Source of the DNA: Bacteroidales bacterium
GTDB lineage: Bacteria > Bacteroidota > Bacteroidia > Bacteroidales > VadinHA17
Direction of reading: 5' to 3'
DNA: 64,000 bases
Assembly (NCBI GenBank): GCA_021371855.1
Contig: JAJFVL010000055.1
Coordinates: 186,001 to 250,000 of the forward strand
Below are positions 25,853 to 34,736 of this stretch, in pieces; position 1 is the first letter of the stretch, and each line of letters starts with the position of its first letter. The translations under genes were made by a program, and so were the position numbers. A model generated the notes under the pieces. That model had not been told where the DNA came from. It did not search any database and worked only from the letters and a program-made list of their open reading frames with translations.

Positions 25853-25883
25853 AAGAGCCTTTCAAAGGCTCTTTTATTTTTAT
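25853..25883 (+). terminator. Rho-independent terminator of the DEAD-box gene
   Basis: AAGAGCC (25853-25859) pairs with GGCTCTT (25867-25873) around a 7-nt loop that can itself close further (TTT/AAA), followed by TTATTTTTAT. It lies between convergent genes and can work in both directions, since the minus strand has an A/T tract as well. Confidence 0.8.
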
Positions 25884-25906
25884 GTCAGAAAATATTCTGT
25901 GAATAA

Positions 25907-27742
25907 TTATCTCTTTAAATAATCATTAAATAAAACCTGAAGATAGGCTTTCCCGTTTTTCTCAGCAAAATCAGGATCTTTACCCTCTTTAACCAGCGGT
26001 TTTTTAAGCTTCTGATCATATACAACAGTTGAGCTATCGGTAATAAATCCAAAACCTTCATTATATGTATAAAATGCAAATGAATTTGTCTCATCTGATA
26101 AAAGATCCTTTGCAAATGGAAAACTTCCGCTGATCTCAATCTGGTTTAATAAAGTAACGGGGATATCGACCTGGCTGCCGAGTTTATCAATATTGATGCC
26201 TTTCCGGGATAATGCTCCGCCAATCCAGAGCATCGGTATCTTAAATATCTCCTGCGAATAATTAAGCATATCGGAAGTAATCCTGCAACCATGATCAGCT
26301 ACCAGTATAACCAGAGTGTTTTTCCACCAGTCCGTTCCTTTTGCCCAGTCGAGGTATGAGCCCAGTGCCCGGTCAGTATAATAAACGGAGTTCTTATATT
26401 TAGTCATATTATCATTCCCGGGGAAAACAGGATCCATCGGAACATCGAAAGGTTCATGACTCGATAATGTAAGAACCACATTAAAGAAAGGTTCTTTAAC
26501 TGTTTTCATCGAGTCTTCCAATGCATTAAAAAGTATATGATCATGAACTCCCCACTTGGAATTGAAATCCTCAGGATTAAAATTATTTTGGGTTATAATA
26601 TTACGAAAGCCAGAGCCAATGACATAAGAATTAAAATTGGCAAAATTGATCTCACCGCCATACCAGAAAGAACTGTTGTAACCATTTTCATTAAGGATCC
26701 TGACAAGACTTGGAAGAGACTGGCTCTTCCTGGGAGTTTTAATTATTGATTGTGCCGGTTGAGCAGGGTAACCACTCAGAATTGCAGGTATTGCTTTGTC
26801 AGTTCTTGTCCCGGATGCATAAAATTCAGAAAAAAATATTCCCTCCTTTGTATATCTGTTAAAGCAAGGAGTTACCAATGAATCACCTCCAAGAGGACCA
26901 ATAATATACCCGCTGAATCCTTCAAGCACAACAATCATAATATTTGGACGGGTGGAGTTCAATACCTTTTCAGAAGTACCTTTTTTTACATCCAGAGTCT
27001 CAACTAAAGAAGTTGCAGAATTAAGATCAGAAAACTCATACGGATTCTTTAATGACTCTTGCGTAACAGCCGATCTTCCAAAATTCCAGATCACATTTAC
27101 TGCCGCATGATTCAGAAACATTTTCTGGCTGAAATAGACTGCACCTGAATTTATGGGAGCGACTCCGAATCCTCCTCTGATTGGTATAATAAGTGATCCA
27201 CAGAGAATCATGAAAAAAAAACTTTCCGGCACCCGGTAATGAGCCTTTTCAAGATGTCCGAATAAGCTATCTATAAGCTTATTGTAAATTAAAATAAAGA
27301 AAGCACATAATAGAATAATAATGCCAATGAGAAGGATTAACTTAAATGTACTTACAGATGCTACTGCTTCTCCCGGAGTTTTCAGGTACAGCAGGGGAGT
27401 TGAATCCATACGGAAACCCCAGTAAGAATAAAGACTGGCATCTGATACAACAATTATTGAAGAGAATACGATGAGAATATATGAATACCATCTCATGAAA
27501 ATCCTGTGCCAGTTTCCGTTAATCCAAATACCCGGAATGATAAATAAAACCGGAATAAGTAAATAATACCCGGTGGCAGAAATATCAAGTTTTATACCAT
27601 GGGAAAAGATGGCCATGAGTTCGCCAAAACTGTTTTGGAAAGCATTCTGGTGTTGCACAGAAATAAAGAACATTCTGGCAATAATAAAAAACACCAGCCA
27701 GAATAGTGCATAATAACAAAGTGCGATAAGTCTTTTCTTCAT
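25907..27742 (-). CDS. LTA synthase-like sulfatase-fold membrane phosphotransferase
   Basis: 611 residues with about five N-terminal transmembrane helices (1-185) and a periplasmic alkaline-phosphatase-fold domain from about 265. Metal and catalytic residues line up with lipoteichoic acid synthase: Glu274 in VVLEGFSG, the nucleophile Thr314 in GTRTDKA, and Asp483-His484 in VADHG. In Gram-negative bacteria such proteins transfer phosphoglycerol or phosphoethanolamine to glycans or lipids, since LTA itself is absent. The gene starts 3 nt after the EamA transporter gene, so they form one operon. The acceptor is unknown. Confidence 0.85.
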   Translation of the reverse strand: MKKRLIALCYYALFWLVFFIIARMFFISVQHQNAFQNSFGELMAIFSHGIKLDISATGYYLLIPVLFIIPGIWINGNWHRIFMRWYSYILIVFSSIIVVSDASLYSYWGFRMDSTPLLYLKTPGEAVASVSTFKLILLIGIIILLCAFFILIYNKLIDSLFGHLEKAHYRVPESFFFMILCGSLIIPIRGGFGVAPINSGAVYFSQKMFLNHAAVNVIWNFGRSAVTQESLKNPYEFSDLNSATSLVETLDVKKGTSEKVLNSTRPNIMIVVLEGFSGYIIGPLGGDSLVTPCFNRYTKEGIFFSEFYASGTRTDKAIPAILSGYPAQPAQSIIKTPRKSQSLPSLVRILNENGYNSSFWYGGEINFANFNSYVIGSGFRNIITQNNFNPEDFNSKWGVHDHILFNALEDSMKTVKEPFFNVVLTLSSHEPFDVPMDPVFPGNDNMTKYKNSVYYTDRALGSYLDWAKGTDWWKNTLVILVADHGCRITSDMLNYSQEIFKIPMLWIGGALSRKGINIDKLGSQVDIPVTLLNQIEISGSFPFAKDLLSDETNSFAFYTYNEGFGFITDSSTVVYDQKLKKPLVKEGKDPDFAEKNGKAYLQVLFNDYLKR

Positions 27743-27745
27743 ACC

Positions 27746-28663
27746 TTAAACTGATTTTCTAATCCGGAACCTTCCTTTTGTACTCCTGAAAAACAATAAT
27801 AATGAAACAGTTATAATAATCATACCTGTTACTGTAATCCATTCAGGTTTTTCACCTGGCACAAGCAGCCAGCTTAAAATAGCGCCTGCAACAGGAATAA
27901 TGAATTTCCACAGGTTAAGCTCTGAGACTTTAACTCCAGGCCGCTGCAACAATTTATACCATAAAGAAAAAGCTGCTGCTGCCATAAAACTTAACCATAA
28001 TAAAACCAACCAGTACTCCAAAGGGAAACTGGTGTGTTGTAAGCCCTCAACAGGTAATGAAAGAAGGTAAATTAAACCTCCTCCTGCAAAGAGTGAAGCT
28101 GAACTGAGAACAAGCGGATCAACTCCATTGCTCTTCATTGATATCAGTACATTATTGGTAGAACTGGCAACATTGGCAAGGAGTATAAGCAGTACACCTA
28201 AAAGCTCTATTGCAGTCCCCAATTTAAATGCCTGTCGACCAGCACTGATAAGGATTACGCCTGAGATACCCAGAATTATTGTAAAAATTTTTTGTTTTGT
28301 CAGTTTGTCATTTTTAATCATTATTGCCGCAATCAGTGCAGTAATAAGAGGTTGAGAGCCAACGATAACGGCACCAAGTGCACCCGGGACCATGTTCATG
28401 CCTTGATAAAACAAGGTGTAATTAAGAAATGTCTGAAGTACCGTAACCCATGCAACCAACCGCCAGTGCTCCCTGATCATCTTAACATAGACCGCTGGTT
28501 TCACAGTGAAAGGAAAGATCATCAGACCCGAGATAAGAAACCTGGAACCTGCGAAATGGAATGGCGTATCATATTGTAACCCGATCTTTATCCCTGCATA
28601 AGCAGTTGACCATAACAGGCAAGCTACAATTGCCAGTAAGATAGTGTTTCCCTTAATATTCAA
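27746..28663 (-). CDS. EamA/DMT-superfamily transporter
   Basis: 305 residues with ten predicted transmembrane helices in two EamA repeats (about 5-135 and 145-290). The family motif area SQPLITALIAAIMIKNDKL is at the end of repeat 1. Such proteins export or import small metabolites across the inner membrane; the substrate is not readable. It is the first gene of an operon with the sulfatase-fold phosphotransferase, 3 nt downstream. The divergent neighbour is a TPP enzyme gene. Confidence 0.88.
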   Translation of the reverse strand: MNIKGNTILLAIVACLLWSTAYAGIKIGLQYDTPFHFAGSRFLISGLMIFPFTVKPAVYVKMIREHWRLVAWVTVLQTFLNYTLFYQGMNMVPGALGAVIVGSQPLITALIAAIMIKNDKLTKQKIFTIILGISGVILISAGRQAFKLGTAIELLGVLLILLANVASSTNNVLISMKSNGVDPLVLSSASLFAGGGLIYLLSLPVEGLQHTSFPLEYWLVLLWLSFMAAAAFSLWYKLLQRPGVKVSELNLWKFIIPVAGAILSWLLVPGEKPEWITVTGMIIITVSLLLFFRSTKGRFRIRKSV

Positions 28664-28790
28664 CGAAAAAAATTTGAAGGCAAATATCAGAAAAAAATCA
28701 TTCGGATTAACACTGCAAAATTTGAATTCTGTTTTTATATAAATACGTTATAATAATTCATAGTTTTGTTTGCCATTCAACATTTTATTT

Positions 28791-30383
28791 ATGACAATTG
28801 CGGAATTTATTGCGAGTCAATTACATAGTCACGGGGTAAAATATGTATTCGGCATCCCCGGAGGTGCATCAATCCCATATCTGGAAGCTTTCAGGTCTGC
28901 AGGTATTGAGTTCATTCTTACTTCAAATGAAGCCTCAGCCGGTATCATGGCCGATGTAACTGCAAGGCTGACTGGGACCCCTGGCATTTGCCACGCTACT
29001 TTCGGGCCGGGAGCAACAAACATATCAACGGGTATTGGAGGGGCATTGCTTGACCGGTCATCCGTTATCGTTTTCACAAGCGAAATGGATGATGCGATGA
29101 TTAACCGGACAACTCAGATGAATATCAACCATCAGAAGCTTTTTGAAACGTTGACAAAAGCCACATTCCGGATGAGTGCCAATAATGTTACAGAAGTTAT
29201 TAAAGCGGCTTTCAGATTGTGTAAAGACCCCTACCCCGGTCCCGTTCATATAGGACTTCCGTCTGACATTTCTGATATTGAAGTATACACCCCTGCTAAT
29301 GTTACTGTTGAAAATAAATTCAGATATCGGCATAATGATGTTGAAAAAATAATATCTCTGATTGAAAAATCACGCCGGCCCCTGATGGCAATAGGGCTGA
29401 CGGCAGCAAGACTAGGGATCGGGAACGAACTGCTGAAATATCTCGATTATTGGAAAATGCCCGTAGTAATAACCCCCATGGCAAAAGGACTGATCCCTGA
29501 GAACCATCCATGCTATACGGGAGTATTGTTTCATTCATTGAGCGATTATCTTGAAGATATTTATAATAAAACAGATCTGGTTATCGGGATCGGATACGAC
29601 CCAGTTGAATATAATTACGAATCGTGGATGCCGGATGTACCCCTTGTTCATTTTGATGTTAAGGAAACCGATATGCCTTCAACAGGAACCATAGTCCAAT
29701 ATAGCGGCCCTCCCGAGGAGTGGTTCGATGTCCTTAAGAACATTAACAGAAGCTCCCTGATCTTTGAACAAACGGTTATTAAAGGAATCCGCGATGAGAT
29801 GCTTTCGGTATTCAATGGTTTTACAAACCATTTCGGACCTGCAGCAGCATTAAATATCCTTCAGGAAGAATTGCCCGACGATGTAACTCTTACTGCTGAT
29901 GTTGGTTCCCATCTTCACCTGGCAGGACAATTCTGGCAAACCCATGGAAGAAGTAAAATGATCATGTCGAACGGATGGTCGGGAATGGGTTTTGGTATCC
30001 CGGCTGCACTGGCTGCCCAAATCAATAATCCTGCCGCAACTGTCGTCTGTTTAACCGGCGACGGTGGCTTCCTTATGATGGCTGGAGAAATTATTACCGC
30101 AAAAAGATACAATTTACCTGTGATTATTGTTGTCTTCTCAGATGGAGAATTAAACCTTATCAAAACAAAGCAGTCATGGAAAAACATCCCTCCGTATGGA
30201 ACAATTCTTTATCAGGGCAATCTTTTTGGGACTGACACATTCCTCGGGGTCAAAGTATTGACAGCCGATTCACATGAAACCTTGAGGAAAGCCATCATAA
30301 GAGCCCTTTCCATAAACGAGCCCGTTATTATTAATGCAATTGTTGATCCTGAGGACTATAAATGGCTAATCGTCAAACGATAA
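28791..30383 (+). CDS. Acetolactate-synthase-like thiamine pyrophosphate enzyme
   Basis: 530 residues from ATG 28791 (MTIAEFIASQL); an ATG at 28770 adds 7 residues that family members lack. Three domains are seen: the PYR domain with catalytic Glu47 in SNEASAG, a central domain (about 185-310), and the PP domain with GDGGFLMMAGE. The usual NN of the TPP motif is replaced by SDG in VVFSDGELNLI, so it is not a standard IlvB. There is no regulatory subunit or other branched-chain gene nearby. It could be a decarboxylase or carboligase on a small 2-oxo acid. A -7-like TAGTTTTG lies at 28761-28768. Confidence 0.8.
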   Translation: MTIAEFIASQLHSHGVKYVFGIPGGASIPYLEAFRSAGIEFILTSNEASAGIMADVTARLTGTPGICHATFGPGATNISTGIGGALLDRSSVIVFTSEMDDAMINRTTQMNINHQKLFETLTKATFRMSANNVTEVIKAAFRLCKDPYPGPVHIGLPSDISDIEVYTPANVTVENKFRYRHNDVEKIISLIEKSRRPLMAIGLTAARLGIGNELLKYLDYWKMPVVITPMAKGLIPENHPCYTGVLFHSLSDYLEDIYNKTDLVIGIGYDPVEYNYESWMPDVPLVHFDVKETDMPSTGTIVQYSGPPEEWFDVLKNINRSSLIFEQTVIKGIRDEMLSVFNGFTNHFGPAAALNILQEELPDDVTLTADVGSHLHLAGQFWQTHGRSKMIMSNGWSGMGFGIPAALAAQINNPAATVVCLTGDGGFLMMAGEIITAKRYNLPVIIVVFSDGELNLIKTKQSWKNIPPYGTILYQGNLFGTDTFLGVKVLTADSHETLRKAIIRALSINEPVIINAIVDPEDYKWLIVKR

Positions 30384-30511
30384 CAAGGAATTCCCTCACG
30401 CAGGTTGTCGGCATTTTTTTTTATTATTAGCAATTAAAGCAAGCTGAGCCGCATCACTAATAGACCATGGTCTGAGAGTTATTCCCTCAAAAAATATTTC
30501 CATTTAATATT
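30384..30511. other. Short spacer between convergent genes, with palindrome
   Basis: 128 bp between the TPP enzyme and bTHX genes. It has a T-rich run after the first gene and a perfect 12-bp palindrome AGACCATGGTCT (30462-30473). No clear terminator stem was found. Confidence 0.4.
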
Positions 30512-30814
30512 TTAACTCTTCTTCTCTTTCTTAGGCTTTGATTCTTTCACCTCTTCCGTGGTTTCTTTCACTTTCTTTTCTTTCACAGCTTTTTTCTCTT
30601 TTTCAGCCTTGGGAGTTTTAGTCTCAGTTTTTTCTTTTACAACTTTGTCTTCTTTAACCTCAGGAACAGGCGTCACCTCTTTTACAGATTTCCTTTCCTG
30701 GATCACTTTTACAGGTTTGATTTCAGGTTTAACATCTATTTTCCGCGGACGGCGTACACCATAAGAACCAAGTATGATTTTGCCTCTTCTTGATTTTTTA
30801 TCACCTTTTCCCAT
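30512..30814 (-). CDS. 30S ribosomal protein bTHX with a long Lys/Glu-rich tail
   Basis: 100 residues from ATG 30814. The first 25, MGKGDKKSRRGKIILGSYG followed by VRRPRK, are the conserved bTHX sequence; this small basic protein sits in the head of the 30S subunit and stabilises it. The remaining 75 residues are a low-complexity tail dominated by Lys, Glu and Val (EKEKKAVKEKKVKETTEEVK). A typical bTHX is far shorter than this, so the tail is the unusual part; it should be disordered. An upstream in-frame ATG (30874) adds a non-conserved hydrophobic stretch and is rejected. A -7-like TAACTTTG is at 30870-30863 on the minus strand. Confidence 0.85.
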   Translation of the reverse strand: MGKGDKKSRRGKIILGSYGVRRPRKIDVKPEIKPVKVIQERKSVKEVTPVPEVKEDKVVKEKTETKTPKAEKEKKAVKEKKVKETTEEVKESKPKKEKKS

Positions 30815-30862
30815 AATAGTTTGATTTTGATTAAAAATTACAGATCCTTTTAAAGGGAGAAG

Positions 30863-30870
30863 CAAAGTTA
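30863..30870 (-). promoter_or_regulatory. Candidate -7 element of the bTHX gene
   Basis: TAACTTTG on the minus strand is a full TAnnTTTG match, giving a leader of roughly 42 nt. No -33 TTTG at the right distance. Confidence 0.35.
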
Positions 30871-31045
30871 ACAAAATTCTTTACTTTTATTATGAATTAT
30901 TCCTGCCCTAATTCAATAATGTGATGACAGGTATTTTTTAAGGAGAGAAAGTCCATCTGGTTATGAAGAAACAAAAGAGGTTAATATTCATGCTTTTGGT
31001 AAGATTCAGAAAGATTACTATACATAATAATAAAATCCAAAATTT

Positions 31046-31612
31046 ATGACCTATTGCGATTACATTAATACTATCTCGGGTGAGAAACTCTCGCTTCATA
31101 AAGAATACCATGATAATCATTACGGTTTCCCAATAGAAGATGATAACGAGTTATTTGAGAGGCTTATGTTCGAGATTAACCAGGCAGGATTGAACTGGAT
31201 ACTTATTCTGAAAAAACAACAGAACTTCCGCAGAGCCTTTGACAATTTCAATATTGAAACTGTTGCAGGATATGGAGAAGATGATTTCCAGAGGCTAATG
31301 AATGATCCTGGAATAATAAGGAACAAATTGAAAATAAATGCCGCCATTGAGAACGCGAAGATCATCCTCAAAATCAAAGTGGAATTTGGTTCATTCAGAA
31401 AATGGCTTGATATTCATTCCAGACAAATAAACACTCTTTCTGAATGGACAAAATTATTTAAAAAGACATTCAGGTTCACCGGCGGCGAAATAGTAAATGA
31501 GTTTTTAATTAGCATCGGGCATCTCCCCGGGGCTCATAGCCCTGAGTGTCCTGTATATGATAAAATAATTAAAATCAAAAAAAATGAGAAGGAAAGACAG
31601 AGAAATAACTGA
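31046..31612 (+). CDS. tag: DNA-3-methyladenine glycosylase I
   Basis: 188 residues, the usual length for Tag. It removes 3-methyladenine from alkylated DNA in base excision repair. The zinc ligands of the family are visible: Cys4, His22 in EYHDNHYG, and His164 with Cys168 in HSPEC. QAGLNWILILKK and GIIRNKLKI match conserved parts of the active-site pocket. The 3' end overlaps the start of the flavin-binding gene by 29 nt, so they are cotranscribed. No strong promoter or ribosome binding site is visible. Confidence 0.92.
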   Translation: MTYCDYINTISGEKLSLHKEYHDNHYGFPIEDDNELFERLMFEINQAGLNWILILKKQQNFRRAFDNFNIETVAGYGEDDFQRLMNDPGIIRNKLKINAAIENAKIILKIKVEFGSFRKWLDIHSRQINTLSEWTKLFKKTFRFTGGEIVNEFLISIGHLPGAHSPECPVYDKIIKIKKNEKERQRNN

Positions 31613-32048
31613 AACAGAATCGATTGAAAAAATAATAAGAAAGGCGGACGTTTGCAGGATCGCTATGGCTAATGGTGATATTCCTTACATTGTTACTCTC
31701 AATTTCGGATACTCCGGTGGAACACATCCCTGTCTTTACTTTCATTGTGCTCCTGATGGCAGAAAACTCGATATGATTCAAAAAAATAATCGGGTCTGCT
31801 TTGAGATGGACACAGATCATGTGCTGATCAATGGAAAAAAAGGGTGTGACTGGGGAATGAATTACAGTAGTGTAGTTGGTTATGGCAGAATTTCAGTGAT
31901 CAGAGAAACTGGTTCGAAAATTTTAGCTCTTAACTGCATAATGTCTCAATATTCAGAATTGACACATCCCGTTTACGACCAAAAAATGGTAGAAAGAACA
32001 ACTCTGCTCAGACTTGATATAGAAGAGATGACAGGTAAAAGAAAATGA
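31584..32048 (+). CDS. Pyridoxamine 5'-phosphate oxidase-fold flavin protein (Nim-like)
   Basis: 154 residues with the split-barrel FMN-binding fold. The start MRRKDREITETESIEKI and the ADVCRIAMANGDIPYIVTLNFG region match the PNPOx-like family that includes the 5-nitroimidazole reductases NimA-J. FHCAPDGRKLDMI and GYGRISVI follow the FMN-binding strands. It probably reduces or binds a small flavin substrate; nitroimidazole reduction is possible but not shown. It overlaps tag by 29 nt and is in its operon. The overlap is real because both reading frames are conserved-looking at that point. Confidence 0.8.
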   Translation: MRRKDREITETESIEKIIRKADVCRIAMANGDIPYIVTLNFGYSGGTHPCLYFHCAPDGRKLDMIQKNNRVCFEMDTDHVLINGKKGCDWGMNYSSVVGYGRISVIRETGSKILALNCIMSQYSELTHPVYDQKMVERTTLLRLDIEEMTGKRK

Positions 32049-32128
32049 TTATATTTAATCAATAAATAGCTTTAATAAATCTGTAAAACTCAGGCCTGAT
32101 ATTTTTTTAAACAATAATACCCTGAAGT

Positions 32129-33682
32129 ATGAAAAAAAGAAGAAATTTCCTTTTTGTAGCTTTTTACTCTATTTTGTTATTAGGCATTTCAGGTTGTTCA
32201 GATAAGGGTAACAGGAATCCCAATACCTTTGAAATACTTACTCCCAAGCCGTCTCCTGTTCCACGGATTAATGGAGCTAAAATATTTGGTGTCAGACCAG
32301 GCTCCCCTTTTATCTTCACAATACCGGCTACAGGCAGCAAACCTATTAATTACGAGGTTCTGAACATTCCTGCCGGACTAAGTTGTGATCCTAAGACCGG
32401 ACAGATAACAGGAGTGATTGAAGAGCCCGGGGAATACCTTACAACTTTCCGTGTTACAAATAAACTCGGGTCTGCGCAGAGGGAATTTAAGATTGTCTGC
32501 GGTGACAAGCTGGCTCTGACTCCTCATATGGGATGGAACAGCTGGTATGTATGGGAAAATCATGTGACTGACAAGATCATGCGCGATGCAGCAGACGCAA
32601 TGGTAAGCTCGGGAATGATCGACCATGGCTATATGTATGTCAACATTGACGATTGCTGGGCGATCAAACCAGGATCAACTGATTCAACACTTCTGGGAGA
32701 ACCTCGCGACATAAGAGGAATGGTCAATTCCAACAAAAGATTTCCTGACATGAAAGGTCTTACTGATTATATCCATTCAAAAGGACTGAAGGCAGGTATT
32801 TATACCTCTCCCGGCCCGTTTACATGTGCAGGTCATATCGGGGCTTATGGCAAAGAAGAACAGGATATTGCCAGATTTGCCGAATGGGGATATGATTTTC
32901 TTAAATATGACTGGTGTTCATATGGCAAAATCGGAAGAAAAGACACTCTCCCCGATCTCCAGAAACCATACATACTTATCAGCAATATCATTCGTAATCA
33001 GAAACGTGATATTGTACTCAATCTTTGTCAGTACGGAATGGGTGATGTCTGGAAGTGGGGCAAAGAAGTCGGAGGTCAGAGCTGGCGTACAGCAGGTGAT
33101 CTGGGTGGCTCGTTTGAAGGTATAGCGACGGCACTCTTCAGGGATGGTTTTGATGTATACAGCCGGAACAGTCTTCACCTCTACGCCGGGCCGGGTGGCT
33201 GGAATGATCCTGATTACCTTCTTATTGGCTATCTCAGTAACTGGAAAGGAGAAACGGTCCCAACACCTCTTACACCAAATGAACAGTACACCCAGGTATC
33301 ACTCTGGAGTTTGGTTGCTGCACCATTGATATTCAGCGGAGACATTACCCGGATGGATGATTTTACCCTCAGCCTTCTTACAAATGATGAAATTATTGAG
33401 GTAGATCAGGATCCAATGGGCAAACCAGGTTACAGAGTTACCAAATCGGGTGATACTGAAGTATGGATAAGACATCTTGAAGATGGATCTTGTGCTGTAG
33501 GTCTCTTCAACAGGGGAGAAAACAGTCTGAATGTAACCGCCCGGTGGAGTGATCTTGGTCTGGCAGGGAAACAAAGGGTACGGGATCTGTGGAGGCAGAA
33601 AAACCTCGGCAGATTCAATGACGAATTCTCTGTAAAAGTTCCCCAACACGGAGTTGTTATGGTGAGAATATGGCCGCATTAG
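32129..33682 (+). CDS. GH27 alpha-galactosidase-type lipoprotein
   Basis: 517 residues. A lipoprotein signal ends at Cys23 (LLGISGC), so the enzyme is anchored at the outer membrane or periplasm. Residues about 45-122 form a putative Ig-like domain and from about 125 a GH27 (beta/alpha)8 barrel: TPHMGWNSWY opens it, the nucleophile is Asp261 in KYDWCSYGK, and the acid/base is Asp324 in RTAGDLGG. A C-terminal beta-sandwich closes the protein. The family removes terminal alpha-galactose or related sugars from glycans. It stands alone, 80 nt after the flavin protein gene. Confidence 0.9.
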   Translation: MKKRRNFLFVAFYSILLLGISGCSDKGNRNPNTFEILTPKPSPVPRINGAKIFGVRPGSPFIFTIPATGSKPINYEVLNIPAGLSCDPKTGQITGVIEEPGEYLTTFRVTNKLGSAQREFKIVCGDKLALTPHMGWNSWYVWENHVTDKIMRDAADAMVSSGMIDHGYMYVNIDDCWAIKPGSTDSTLLGEPRDIRGMVNSNKRFPDMKGLTDYIHSKGLKAGIYTSPGPFTCAGHIGAYGKEEQDIARFAEWGYDFLKYDWCSYGKIGRKDTLPDLQKPYILISNIIRNQKRDIVLNLCQYGMGDVWKWGKEVGGQSWRTAGDLGGSFEGIATALFRDGFDVYSRNSLHLYAGPGGWNDPDYLLIGYLSNWKGETVPTPLTPNEQYTQVSLWSLVAAPLIFSGDITRMDDFTLSLLTNDEIIEVDQDPMGKPGYRVTKSGDTEVWIRHLEDGSCAVGLFNRGENSLNVTARWSDLGLAGKQRVRDLWRQKNLGRFNDEFSVKVPQHGVVMVRIWPH

Positions 33683-33795
33683 ATCAGATAATTTTCAGAT
33701 AAGTCAAATATTTACTGACCTAGTCAATCATCGGGTATCAGGTATGATTGTTCCGGTTAAAAAGAGTAAATTGCATAATCTTATTAAAGCATATC

Positions 33796-34584
33796 ATGCA
33801 AACATTAAACGATCTAAGACTGGCGGTCCTTATAGATGCCGACAATATCCCGTACAGTAATGTAAAAGGGATGCTGGAAGAAATAGCAAAGTACGGGACC
33901 CCCACTTTTAAAAGGATCTATGGAGACTGGACAAGACCCACACTGTCAGGATGGAAAACAGTTCTTCTTGAAAACGCCATCACCCCAGTTCAGCAATACA
34001 GTTATACCAAAGGTAAAAATTCCAGTGATTCTGCATTGATTATTGATGCAATGGACATACTTTACTCAGGGAAGATAGATGGCTTTTGTATTGTTTCAAG
34101 CGACAGCGATTTCACCCGCCTTGCTACAAGACTCAGGGAAGCAGGGATGAAAGTATTCGGCATCGGGGAAAGAAAAACGCCCTATCCGTTTATTGTTGCT
34201 TGCGACAAATTCATTTATCTCGAAATTATAGCATCATCGGTTGTGGCACCTGAACCTCCTGAACCTGTTACTGAAATCAAAAAAAGAGGAAAACCTATTG
34301 TAAAAAAGAAGAAGACAAAAACGGAAGAAACAGATAACCTGTCACATACACGGATAATAAACCGTCTTATCTCTTCCTCAATATCCGACCTGGCTGATGA
34401 AAATGGATGGGCTTATCTGGGTGATGTCGGGAATCTGATCCTTAAGAAAAAACCTGACTTTGATCCAAGAAATTTCGGATTTCCAAAACTGACTCCTCTT
34501 ATCAAATCTCTCGATTTTGAAATTGATGAGAGAGAATCAGGACAGAATAATATAAAGCATATTTATATTAGAAACAGAAAGTAG
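33796..34584 (+). CDS. NYN-domain ribonuclease-like protein with LOTUS (OST-HTH) domain
   Basis: 262 residues from ATG 33796 (MQTLNDLRLAVLIDADN). The NYN domain (about 8-150) has a PIN-like fold with Asp residues in LIDADN and SSDSDFTRLA that would bind metal for RNA cleavage. A basic linker of Lys-rich sequence follows (about 165-180), then an OST-HTH/LOTUS domain (about 180-262) that binds RNA. The same architecture occurs in LabA/DUF88-type proteins and in eukaryotic MARF1. The bacterial target is unknown. An ATG 48 nt upstream is unsupported. It is monocistronic. Confidence 0.85.
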   Translation: MQTLNDLRLAVLIDADNIPYSNVKGMLEEIAKYGTPTFKRIYGDWTRPTLSGWKTVLLENAITPVQQYSYTKGKNSSDSALIIDAMDILYSGKIDGFCIVSSDSDFTRLATRLREAGMKVFGIGERKTPYPFIVACDKFIYLEIIASSVVAPEPPEPVTEIKKRGKPIVKKKKTKTEETDNLSHTRIINRLISSSISDLADENGWAYLGDVGNLILKKKPDFDPRNFGFPKLTPLIKSLDFEIDERESGQNNIKHIYIRNRK

Positions 34585-34736
34585 ACCATTAAGGCTTTAT
34601 CTGCAATATAGCATCCGGTACTTCCAAGACTTATTATGTGAGTCGACGAAGCAACCAAATGCTAATGATACTCATAAAGTTGTTATGATTGCAGAAATTG
34701 GATTGCGATGTACCATTAAAACAATTATAAATAAAA

